The translations under genes were made by a program, and so were the position numbers. Of a stretch of 64,000 nucleotides of DNA, positions 47,506 to 57,763 are shown piece by piece. The notes beneath the pieces are model-generated. The model did not search any database, was not told where the DNA came from, and saw only the letters and a program-made list of their open reading frames with translations. The DNA lies in contig JASXTE010000019.1 in assembly GCA_030280995.1 (NCBI GenBank), positions 7,613,501 to 7,677,500 of the forward strand, given 5' to 3'. This DNA comes from Hemileia vastatrix. Lineage: Eukaryota; Basidiomycota; Pucciniomycetes; Pucciniales; Zaghouaniaceae. The stretch's first letter is position 1. The number at the start of each line of letters is the position of its first letter.

Positions 47506-48315
47506 AGATAGAGCTAAATACATATTCTCTTAAGCATATATTCATTATTAGATATAGACATAGATAACGTACTAGACCTATTAGCACTTTCTCTTTTTGT
47601 TTAACCTAACTTGATGATATACTCTCTCTATAAGTGGATGCGGAACTTCCTACCTATTCCGCATCCACTTTGTTCTCTCTATTTTATAATTTATTTTATT
47701 CACTCTACTTTTTCATATTAACGTCCAACTCTTTCTCCCTAAGCTTTCAGTCCACTTGTCCATCTATTTGTCCACTCCTCATTTGTCCCGTGTCCACCTT
47801 GTCCATTGTCCATCTATTTTATCTAAGTCATTGCTTACCTGCAATCTTATCTTATCAGGTAACTTGTACGTATGCTCTTCTACGGCAATTCATCCACTTT
47901 GTTCTCTCTATTTTATAATTTATTTTATTCACTCTACTTTTTCATATTAACGTCCAACTCTTTCTCCCTAAGCTTTCAGTCCACTTTTCCATCTATTTGT
48001 CCACTCCTCATTTGTCCCGTGTCCACCTTGTCCATTGTCCATCTATTTTATCTAAGTCATTGCTTACCTGCAATCTTATCTTATCAGGTAACTTGTACGT
48101 ATGCTCTTCTACGGCAATGCATCCACTTTGTTCTCTCTATTTTATAATTTATTTTATTCACTCTACTTTTTCATATTAACGTCCAACTCTTTCTCCCTAA
48201 GCTTTCAGTCCACTTGTCCATCTATTTGTCCACTCCTCATTTGTCCCGTGTCCACCTTGTCCATTGTCCATCTATTTTATCTAAGTCATTGCTTACCTGC
48301 AATCTTATCTTATCA
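47506..48315. repeat. solo LTR with internal 229-bp triplication
   Basis: 810 bp from TGTCAATATTAGATAG to CTTATCTTATCA, flanked by CCCCC on both sides (47,501-47,505 and 48,316-48,320). Units start at CATCCACTTTG: 47,662, 47,891 and 48,120 (229 bp each, the third cut after 196 bp at the LTR end). No coding region is attached, so this is a solo LTR. It lies inside H2. Confidence 0.85.
47632..47670. repeat. 14-bp perfect stem-loop in the solo LTR
   Basis: AAGTGGATGCGGAA, an 11-base loop, then TTCCGCATCCACTT. The right arm overlaps the start of the first 229-bp unit (CATCCACTT). Confidence 0.9.
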
Positions 48316-48960
48316 CCCCCTCCTTGGCCTCCTCATTTTGCCCTTTTGCCCTCTTTGGTGTCCTAAAAACCCCCCTTTTCCCCTCTTAGATGTCCTCAAG
48401 ACCCCCTTTCCTTCCCCCCCCTTTGGTCTCCTGAAAACCCCCCCTCCCCCCAAATTTCTCCTCCTTCCCTCCTCATTGCTCCCATTCCACCCCCCTCCCT
48501 TCATTGCTTAACAATTTTTTAAGCAAATCATTAAGCTAATGAAAAATTGTCGCCAATTGTTCATTAGCTTAATAAATTTTTAGCAATCTTTTTTACTAAT
48601 GAACATATTTCTCCAATCATTCATTAGATTAATGATTTACTACCATTTTTTTTCTAATGAAAAATTTTCACCAATTGTTCATTAGCTTAACAATTTTCTT
48701 AGTGATTCATTAAGCAATGAAGGGAGGGGGGAGGGGTGGGAGCAATGAGGGGGAAAGGGGGAGGAGGGGGTTTTCATGAGACAACAGGGTGAAAAGAGGG
48801 CATGCCTGAGGACACCTAAGGGGACAAAAGGGGGGTGTTGCAGACACCAAAGGGGGAAAAAGGGGGATGCTGAGGACACCAAAGGGGGAAAATGGGAGTT
48901 TGAAGACATTAAAAAGGGGATAATAGTGGGGATATTGAGGACATCAAAAAGAGGAAATTG
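48316..48960. repeat. G/C-strand minisatellite palindrome
   Basis: Left arm (48,316-48,510) is C-rich with units around CTTTGGTGTCCT and runs of 4-8 C. Right arm (48,719-48,960) is the G-rich inverse (GAGGACACCAAAGGGGGAAA units, about 33 bp, repeated four to five times). The arms meet at CTCCCTTCATTGCTTAA and TTAAGCAATGAAGGGAG. The AT-rich centre has its own ATTAGCTTAAT palindromic motifs. Confidence 0.85.
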
Positions 48961-49387
48961 GGGTATTAAGGTAGAAAGAAATGCAAAAAAAATTATTAAT
49001 TTTTTTTCTTAATTTTTTTTTGTTTCTTTTTTTTAATTTTTTTTTATATTTCAAAAAAAATAAATTGAACAATATCATCAAAGTTTCTGGAACAATGTCA
49101 AAGTCATAATCACTCTCATAATCTTCCAAACCTTTGTCAGAAGTGAAGCCTACAATTTCTAATGAGAAGGGAAAATCTTATCAAAAACAAAGTTCAATCC
49201 AAAAGAAAAAATTTCGTAAAGCCTTCTTTGGCTCTTTGGAAAATTTGTCTTACTACAAAAATAGCATGTGTAAAAAAGATGATTATCCTGATTAATTACC
49301 AGATTAAATCAAGTACTTAAATCCTAGTGGGAAGGAAATTTTGATTGCAGTTATTAGTAATGGATATAAACCTTAATTTATTTACAG

Positions 49388-50168
49388 GTTCATTTGTTCA
49401 ATGGTGTTAAAGATGAAGTCTTTAATAAATTATCAAATTTCATTTCTAGTTTATATCATATGGCATTATTTTGATGACCATTATGAAATAAAAAGAATAT
49501 TTGAGGAATTATGATAGTACTTGGTTGGAGACCCAGCTATGAAAAGGGTGTGTCACTTGCTAAGTCTTTATTTTCATAAATTTTTAAGAAAACCTATTTT
49601 ATTATTTCTCTCTCCAGGAATTTATTCTTTACTCCAAAATCTCAGTGATCAAGAAATAAAGGAAAATTTAGAAAAATGGAAAATATTAGGCTCATTCAAT
49701 TCTTTCTTGGCCAATTTCTTGAAAAAATTATGTATTTTGGAATTTCAATCTAATCATAAACTGGCCAAGAAAGGTGGACTTCCCAATTGGACAGATATGA
49801 AATGTTTTGAACTCAGTAACAATTATATCTTTTCTTCTAATGTTATCACCACCTATGGAGGATTTCATAACCATATCCATGTGGACAAAACCAACTCTAA
49901 TAAGCTTACTTTTGGGATTTTCTGTTATATTGATCCTATTACTAGAAGACCCATTCCTTCACCAGCTCAAATCAAAGGCCATGGAATTTACTTTCCAGAT
50001 CATAAATGTATCATGGACTTTGGTTTAGGAAATGGGATTATCAAAGTTATTTGGAATTCTTCAAGAGATAATCATCAAACTACTAAGGCATCTCCTGGAT
50101 TTGAATCTTGAAAAAAGTTTACTCATTTTGGATGTTCTTTTCAGATCAATCAAAGTTTGATAAACCAG
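49388..50168 (+). pseudogene. TET/JBP-like 2-oxoglutarate/Fe(II) dioxygenase
   Basis: TET/JBP-family enzymes oxidise 5-methylcytosine or thymine in DNA. This frame follows a splice acceptor (TTTACAG at 49,381-49,387) and ends at CAG/GTAAGT (donor at 49,169+1,000, i.e. 50,169). It shows FSSNVITTYGGFHNH, the HxD metal motif in HIHVDKT (His at 49,878, Asp at 49,884), LTFGIFCYIDPITRRP, and a distal His in NSSRDNHQT (50,073), then THFGCSFQINQSL after a TGA. This layout matches the Tet-like dioxygenases expanded in rusts and other basidiomycetes. In-frame stops at 49,512-49,517 and 50,109 indicate a decayed or misassembled copy. A possible upstream exon lies around 49,140-49,300 (basic, Lys/Ser-rich). 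It sits inside H2 between transposase and SANT/Myb gene. Confidence 0.75.
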
Positions 50169-50559
50169 GTAAGTAAAGTAAGGGATGAAGGATAAATGGC
50201 TAGTAAAACATTAGAGAGGGTTTCTAAATATGGTAATTACAGGATTTTCCAAATTTTTATTTTTATTTCTTAAATTTTTAGCTTATCATTTTTTAAAGAT
50301 AATCAATCAACTCTAAGTAATGTACCATTGGGCCTTTGTGTTGTAAAAGATTTTCATTCAAAAATATAATTTTACTGTATGAATGAGTTCATAATACCAT
50401 TCTTGTCATATGTTTTCTTTGACTTTGGTCACATCTGAAATCATTGGCAGGTAATATTTGTGATTCCATTACTTTTACTTGGTTTATTATCTTTTTTGAT
50501 TGGTTTACTTAATTATTTATGAAATTAAAATGAAAATTTGGTAATCCTCACCCCCTCCC

Positions 50560-50700
50560 AGAGTAAATTTTAGGGTGATTATTGCAAAATTTTCAAATAA
50601 GATGTGTAAATTTTTGACTTGAAAAAAATTTGGTGATACCCACCCCTTACTTCAATAAAATGCAGGGGTGGAGTATTGCCAAATTTTCAAATCAGAGTTG
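50560..50700. repeat. paired ~70-bp repeat shared by H1, H2 and H3
   Basis: Two tandem copies of a unit containing ACTTCAATAAAATGCAGGGG and TTGCCAAATTTTCAAAT. The same pair occurs at 32,870-33,010 (H1) and inverted at 42,220-42,355 (H3). It marks where H2 resumes homology with H1 after the TET-like gene. Confidence 0.8.
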
Positions 50701-51059
50701 CAAAATTTTTATAAGTCAATGATTTTCGAAATTAAAATATGAATATTCAACTTATGATGAATAGATTAATGAAATGGAAGAAATTATGAAAAACTTTCAT
50801 GTACCAGTAATTATGAAAAAATGAAATATGAATTAAATAAAAAAACTAGTCATCAAACATTTTCATTAGTCATTCAATTTCCTCAACAGATTTATTAGAT
50901 TTAACACATTCTCTCAAGAAAACTTCCCTATTTGAAGCATCTTAAAGTTGATACTTGAGCTTCATCTGATAAAATAGGAAATTGTACTTGAGAGCCTTCT
51001 CATCTTTCTTTATTTCTAATTTCTTCTCCTCCAAGTCATGTTCCCTCTCATCCCTCTGA

Positions 51060-51185
51060 AAAGAAAGCTAAAATTTCTTCTCCTCCAAGTCTTGTGCCCT
51101 CTCTTCCCTCTGCAAAGAGAGCTCAAATTTCTTTTCCTCCAAGTCTTGTGCCCTTTCATCCCCACATAAAGAGAGCTTGTATTGT
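51060..51185 (-). repeat. three ~45-bp in-frame repeats encoding a coiled coil
   Basis: CTCCAAGTCTTGTGCCCTCT-type sequence recurs three to four times at ~45-bp spacing on the plus strand. Translated on the minus strand each gives ERAQDLEEKKFELSLQ with heptad-like spacing. Lies in the tail of the SANT/Myb-like gene; H1 has fewer, decayed copies near 33,480-33,570. Confidence 0.85.
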
Positions 51186-51332
51186 TGGTTTTGAAAGTTA
51201 AGATTATCTATTTCAACTTCAAATTTACCAAAAGTGAAAAGGAATATTAACAAAAGAAAAGAAAAGTTCATTATATTATTAAGAGGTATTCTGTCACTTA
51301 CAAGCATCATGTTTCACTAAAAAATCATCAAT

Positions 51333-51581
51333 CACTACGCAATATAGGGGGTGGACTTGCTAGCAAGTCCTCAACCTGAACTCAGATGGAACTCAGACTG
51401 AACTCATACTGAACCCATACTGAAATCTACTTGAAAACCCACCTAAAATGTTCTGCTGAGTGGTGTTCATCCCTGATTGTATGGTTCCTTTGTCAATAAA
51501 TCAATGTGTGTTCAATCTGTGGTGAGATTGGGTCCAAGGTTGTGGACTTGCTAGCAAGTCAGCCCCCCATATTTTGTGGTG
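51333..51581. mobile_element. MITE family B, copy 3 (CACTA-like)
   Basis: 249 bp, left end CACTACGCAATATAGGGGG, right end complement CACCACAAAATATGGGGGG, AAT on both sides (51,330-51,332 and 51,582-51,584). Both subterminal palindromes are present. Confidence 0.92.
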
Positions 51582-52767
51582 AATGGAAGAAAAAGGGGTG
51601 TGGGAAAAAATAACTCTGATTTCTTTTATTTGACTGTTGAAATTCAGAGTATTTGATGGTCTTTTCTTTTTTTGGAGGAAAAATTTTCTTCTTCATCATT
51701 GATGCTAGCTTCAGACTCACATTCTTGAGGATCTTGGGTCTGTTCATTAGCCTTTTTAGAAATAAGAAAAGGAGAAGTAAATAAAAAAATAAAACAACAA
51801 GACAAGAATAAAAGCTCACTTGAGTAAGATCAGGCTGTTTTATATTACCATAAGGATCTATTGAAAAGATATAATAATTTGTTGAAGTAAAATGAGGGGA
51901 GGCCTGAGTGGAGGAAGAGGAAGGAAAAAGATCTCTTTTGAAATCATGTTTGGAGATAGCATCTTCTCCATCCATGTTTACTAGATTAACATCTGCTTGC
52001 TCTCCAAATATGGAATCCATATCTTTATAGGAAGGGCATAGAGAATCAAGTTTATCTTCTATAGATTTGATGCCCTTAATGATATCAAGGTCAGTAATAC
52101 CAAAACCAATAGAAGACAAAAGAGTATTAACCTTCTTGTATTTGGATTGATAGTGCTTGAAGCATTCAGACATCTGTTTAGACAAAAGATCAATCCTTCT
52201 CTTTTCTTATTTCATAATTCATTGGCCATTAGAAGAGATCCATTCACTTTTGATGCAGGGGGCTGTCCTACTTTAGGTGCATTCTCAGTACCAAAACAAG
52301 AATCATAATTAGATTTAGTTCTATGAAAGTTTATAAGAATGAGATGATCATCTTTTTTTAATTGAATGGTCTTTGATTTCTTAGCTGAGAAGGGGAAAGG
52401 GGGAGTATTGGGATCTGAAGAACAACTGGGGGAAGGATTCCTTTGAGAAGATCTATGACGACAAGGCATGTTAAGATGTTTGATGATGATTACAAAAAGG
52501 AGCAGAAATGAGTAGGTGAGATGGGGAGGGATCTGAATGGATGGGAGTGTGCAGCAAGTTAGGTAGGGTGGCACATCCAGAGAGCTATCCATGATGTGGT
52601 TGTGAAAAATTGAGGATAATAATGCTAGATAAGAGGTTAAAATTGACACATAAAAGTTTTAATAACTCAACTATTAGCAGAAATATTTTCAGAAGATAAT
52701 TGGGGTATAATGATTTCTATCTACAATTAATTTAATTGTAGATCCCTTGACATTGATACCCCCTATT

Positions 52768-55163
52768 AAGAGGAGCATCCTACAAGCCATTTAATACTCC
52801 AACTTAGATAATGCATATGCATATGGGTGAATATTTATATGCTTATTCTACTCATATGCTCAAGCTATGCTCAAGCTAAGATAATCTGCATTCAATCTCT
52901 GATGAATTGTTTTTTCAATTTTTTAAGATGTTTTTTTTATTATTTCTTATAATCTCACCAGGCTAGTGGAATGAGGGGACATTTGAAATTATATTTTATG
53001 TACAATCTGAGAGAAGGAAAGGGTTAAGGGAAAAGGGAGGAGAAGTCAGGGAAATGAAAAGGAAAAAAGTACTAGATTTTATTCAGAGAGAAGAATATTA
53101 TTGGGAAGCCTACCAGAATTAATAAGAAATTTAGCTAAAAGGGGAGTTTTTTTTGAGGAGGATTTCAAGCTTTTTATAAATGTGAATAATTCTGGTACTG
53201 AAAAGGGTACAGTGGAGTTTAAAAGTGGTGACTTTCTAGAAAGTAAACCCCATTTTCCTCTGGTGAATACAGATATAACACACATAAAATACAAAATTAA
53301 GAATAAAGACAGTTGTCCCAATATTAATAATAATTCTAATTATTATGATAGAATTCAACTCAAGAATAAAAATAATGAGATTCATAATATAAATATAAAA
53401 GTTGAAATCAAAATACTATAATGATATAATTAAAGTAATGATGAGAAATATAATCATAATAAAAATGCTAGTTGCTGTAACAATAGCCACAAATATAAAA
53501 AACAATAATATAATGGTGACTCTATTGCTTATAATCAAAATAGTATGGATAATAATTAGAGAAAAAATAAAAAGTAGAAATTATAAGAGTGTGTGATGAC
53601 AAGGGAAAAGAAATAAAAATATTTAGGGTTTAACTTGGGGTATTTTTAGGAAATCCTACAGTATAATGTTAGTAGTTTATCAAAATTTTCTTATTGCTCA
53701 ATAATAAATATTATAAATTAAAAAATGGTTTCTATGAATGGGAGGAAGAAGTAATTCATTAATCATAAAAACTTAGTAAGCTGATACCATTATAGAATAC
53801 CATTGGAATCACTGATATTTTTAGCCTGCAAATCTGTAAAAAGATGAAAAATAAGGCTTAAAAATAAATTTACAATAGTTGATAAATATTTATTGTTAAA
53901 TTTATGATATTACTGTATGTAAATAAATTTCTATTATATTTAGTTCAATATTTATTTAATCTTCATATTTTATTTAATTTCATTCAATTCCTCAAAAAAT
54001 ATGGTAAACTTACAGTAAGTTTATGGATCTGAGCCCAATGCACTTACAGAGAGTCCAGGACTTTCTTGAATTCAGCCAGAGGAGAGCAAGGGAGAGCAAG
54101 AAAGGGTAATTGGTATTTATCTGGGACTTAAAGCAATATTTAAATTTTCATTTAATCAGTTCTTTATTAATACATTGATTTTTTCACTCTTCAATAACAG
54201 TATTATCCTTTAAGTTAAATTTATTCATTAATTTTTATTTTCAGTCTTAAATTAAACTTTTTCTCTTAAGTTTCATTTAATATTCTAACTATTAATTTTC
54301 TTTTCTTTGATTTCATTTAAAATGTAATTATTATTATTTATAGATTTATGAAAATATTTTGTTTTACTTCTTTAAATTTATGTGGAATTTGTGAAGAATA
54401 TACAAAAACATTTTATTTGTTTTTTTGATTAATTCCTTTTGATAATAAAAACTTCTCTCCTATCAAACATTTAATTTACTTTTTTTTCACAACTTATTAA
54501 AGCTTAAAATTTTAAATACATATAATTCAGTACTTTTCATCTTGTGGTGGTGCATTCAATATAATAAAAATTCATATTATAATTTCAACAAATCTAATTA
54601 TATTTCTATAATACTCAATTATCTAACATTAATGTTAGCCAGGCTTTACCAGGAGTCCAGTGAAAGCTATATTAACTTATTAGAAATGAATTGGGGCAAA
54701 CAAATATCTATTTTATGTATATAAATTAATATTATATTACATGATAAAATTATATTAGTGCCTTATTAAATATAATTAAAATAAGAGTTATATTAATTTT
54801 ATTATTACAGTATTGTATATAAATTTAAATAAAAATAAAATAGAGTGTCTGAAACCTTACCAAATATGCCACATGAAAACACCACAAAAAAGGTACCAAA
54901 CCTGCCATCAAAAAATAAAATACACCTGCCCTGGAAAAGTGTATTTCAACATTGTATTTGTCCCAAAATTGTCTTCTTTTGGGTCAAACAAGTCATAAAA
55001 ACAATTTCATATTTCATCATTATTAGTCAGTACTAGGTATAGAGATGCCAAAAATAGGTATAAAAGCACCAACACCTAGATTTTTTTCACCTAATCCCTA
55101 AGGGCTTATTCATACAAATAGGATATGTGACTTACCAGCACTTAATCAATACCTTAATCATAA
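52768..55163. other. AT-rich DNA without a recognisable gene
   Basis: Very low GC with short open frames. A frame at 53,101-53,421 on the plus strand (start codon TTG, Asn/Lys-rich end) has no recognisable domain. Slightly richer patches near 54,020-54,120 and 54,640 resemble LTR sequence but lack paired ends. Confidence 0.45.
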
Positions 55164-56860
55164 TGTCAGCATGTATATTCCCAGGACTGAGTAAAAATTA
55201 CTTAGAAATTATTTTAAACACATTTACTATACATTGGAAATTTAATTAAAGGTACACAAGTTGTATACATAAGTGAAATCAATGATAAAACACAATATAT
55301 GCCATTATAATACCTTATATACATGCATATGTCCACCTTTTATAAGTCTTATGTATTTAATATTAATTTGGAATATGTCAGGGTAATCTTAAGAATCTTA
55401 AAAATAAGGCCACATAACTTTTAAGTAGACTTAAAGCTGTTATTTTTCTTATTTTATGTAAAAAACAAGAAATGTGCTTTAAATCACTTAAAAGTAAAAT
55501 ATATGCACTATAAACTTAATATTATGACAAATGCACTTTGACAGATCAATTTATCTTAATTAGAAATATTTATTTAGCTATTCATATGGATAAAAATAAA
55601 ATTTTTCAAATTTGGTGTTTTTTATGCCAGAAAGGCTTCTGTGTACTGGCCACATACTGCCTTCATTTTTCCCATTTGAATAGCTTCATTTTTTAACAAA
55701 GTTTGAATTTTCACACTAGAATTACCCCACATTATACACCCACTATGGGGAAACACACTAAAATAAGCAACAAGTGCTTATTTAGTGTCCTAATTTAATT
55801 ATAAGTGCATTGACCTCATTATATGCAGTAATTTCATTAATAACCTCAAGCTTGGTACCTTTAATTCACTACCACAATTAAATTTGCCTAAATTATTCAA
55901 TTATTTACCCATTCAAGCACGTCCCAAGGACTGCATTCAGTTACCCCACATCTCATGTCCTTTTTTGGGTTTCTCAGTGGTTTCTCAGCCAATATTGGTT
56001 ATTTTAGGACAGAGATTTCATGTAGTATATTGGAATAATTAGCTCCATCATTTCTACTTTAATCCCTCTTAATATTGTGTAATATTTAGTGTTATTTTTT
56101 CCTTTTTTAGTCTTTTAATTTAAGGTATTACATGAATATATTTTCTTTTTTGCTTATTCTTTTATTTTGATGGATTATCCCTATTACTCCAGGATTTTGG
56201 TGGGTGATATCATTCTGATTGTGTTATAGGTTATTTATCATTTTTATGGATAGTTATATTAGCTAGAATGAGGTGTCATTGGCCGTGTATGGGACTGGTA
56301 AATCAAGGGGATACATTAGAGAATTATTAGGGGGTATCAAAGTTAGAAGTCTATAATTTTTAAAAGGTAATTCACAGCAAAAATATAAAGCCATAAACTT
56401 GTCCTTCATTAACAGTAAAAAGATGTTTTGGGGATAAGATATGCCATATTAATAAAAATAATTATGGCTGATTTGGTAGAAAAAAAAGAGATTTTGTAAT
56501 GGTAAATTTCTAACTTTGATACCCCCTATTGGGTATAAAAGGAGGGGTTTCTTTTAGTCTAGTGTTCTACATTATTTATCATTACAATTAAAAAATATAA
56601 CCATTAAAACTAAAATACATTTCATTATTACTGTTATAGACTTTGAATAGTGTTTGAATTATATTCTCTATTTTTCTACCAACTATAAGATTGTAAACCG
56701 TTTATAATTAGTGAGATTAAAATTACTAAAACCCTTATATTGAATATTATTTTAATAATTATTGGATTTATACTACAGTATTCATATAGAACCATTTAAA
56801 TCTTCTAGAAAACTTACTTTTCAAGCTATTCACATCTCTTTACTTGGACTCAGCCTCAAA
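55164..56860 (+). repeat. gypsy-3 5' LTR
   Basis: Runs from TGTCAGCATG to CAGCCTCAAA, followed by the conserved ATCGGGGACCTTTCC primer-region motif. It includes MITE C3 (~200 bp). Its first ~550 bp match the LTR starting at 63,403 (shared ATGCCAGAAAGGCTTCTGTG-like block at 55,625 and 63,842). Confidence 0.82.
56329..56527. mobile_element. MITE family C, copy 3
   Basis: 199 bp, ends AGGGGGTATCAAAGTTAG and complement, ATT on both sides (56,326-56,328 and 56,528-56,530). Inserted in the gypsy-3 LTR. Confidence 0.92.
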
Positions 56861-57492
56861 ATCGGGGACCTTTCCTCAAGAATTCTGTTGGTTGTCTTCC
56901 AGTAAGTAAAATATTTAAAAAAGGCTACAAGTAAACAAAATCCCTATAGAAATATTTGGATAATTACAACAGTTTGGTGTCACTTCATATAATAATTTCA
57001 GAAAAAGAAGCCCTGTTATAAAATAAAATTGTGATATTGAATCAACAATTTTACCACTAATTGAACATAAAAATTGTTCTTAGTGGGAGTCTGTCAATAG
57101 ACCAATTTATTTTGTGATCTTTGCAGATAATAAACATATAATAAAAACTGATTAATCAATTCTTTTAACAGGACTTAACAGGACTTTTAATCCTTTTTTC
57201 TTGGTTTGTACAACTCATTTAATATTTAAAAAGAATATTACTAACAAATTTCTTTTTTAAATATAAAAATATGGCTACATTTCGTAGACCTCTTAAATTA
57301 AGTGACCACATAAAAGCATTTTTGACTTTTAAAACTTATAAATTCACTTAAAACCTACAGGTAAGTAATTAACTTGACTTAAATAGTGCTAAATCATACT
57401 CATAAAACTCCTTTTAAATTTTTTATAACTCATATTTCAATTTTTTTGATTTAAAATTCCACAAAAAAATGTGTGACAACAACCTTTACATT

Positions 57493-57693
57493 AGAGGGTA
57501 TCAAAGTTCAAAATTTATAATTATTAAAAAGGTATTTCACAACACAAAAAGAAAGCCACAAACTTGACATTATCTCTCAGTAAAAAGGTGTTTTTGGGAC
57601 ACAATATGCCATTTAACTAAAAAATAATCATGGTTGATTTGGCACAAAAACAAGGTATTTTGAAATGGAAGATTTCTAACTTTGATACCCCCT
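57493..57693. mobile_element. MITE family C, copy 4
   Basis: 201 bp, ends AGAGGGTATCAAAGTTC and complement of AGGGGGTATCAAAGTTAG, ATT on both sides (57,490-57,492 and 57,694-57,696). Inserted in the gypsy-3 leader. Confidence 0.92.
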
Positions 57694-57763
57694 ATTGTGA
57701 GTAATAAGGCAAAACCTTAAAGCCTAAGACCTAGATTTGAAAGACCTGTTAAAGGAAATTCAA

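Larger units (their letters stand above)
50870..52469 (-). pseudogene. H2 SANT/Myb-like protein gene with coiled-coil tail
   Basis: The ATG at 52,469 (MPCRHRSS) leads to the SANT/Myb-like part (IQLKKDDHLILINFHRTKSN, VGQPPASKVNG), with a stop at 52,212 and a shift before SKQMSECFKHYQSKYKK. The central block (SSIGFGITDLDIIKGIKSIE, LCPSYKDMDSIFGE) follows, to ...IDPYGNIKQPDLTQ; a GTGAGC there may be a donor. The next exon region is ANEQTQDPQ at about 51,745. MITE B3 interrupts the gene, and the tail (51,068-51,310) has three ~45-bp repeats encoding ERAQDLEEKKFELSLQ-type coiled coil. This is the transposase partner candidate of H2. Confidence 0.75.
41321..52764 (+). mobile_element. HARBI1-type (PIF/Harbinger) transposon H2 with nested insertions and cargo
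   Basis: Left end AGTAGGTATCAATG at 41,321, right end CATTGATACCCCCT at 52,764, with ATT on both sides (41,318-41,320 and 52,765-52,767). Gross length 11.4 kb. Removing N1 (41,366-45,404) rejoins the terminal block, giving GATCAGACATTATTAATTG as seen uninterrupted in H1 near 28,960. Contents: transposase on the plus strand, solo LTR, G-rich palindrome, TET/JBP-like gene, MITE B3, and the SANT/Myb-like gene on the minus strand. Confidence 0.88.

Noticed and set aside
47662..48315. CRISPR-like direct repeats
   Set aside because: Units are 229 bp and contiguous with no unique spacers; this is a tandem duplication in an LTR.
47634..48511. Apparent family of similar small proteins at 47.6-48.5 kb
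   Set aside because: They are the same frame read through each 229-bp unit of the solo LTR.
48313..49012. Gly/Arg-rich frames on both strands
   Set aside because: Products of the G/C-rich minisatellite arms; mirrored because the arms are inverted.
53079..53421. Overlapping frames on both strands near 53.1-53.4 kb
   Set aside because: The starts are TTG codons, composition is Asn/Lys-rich from AT bias, and no domain is recognisable. A decayed element is possible but not supported.
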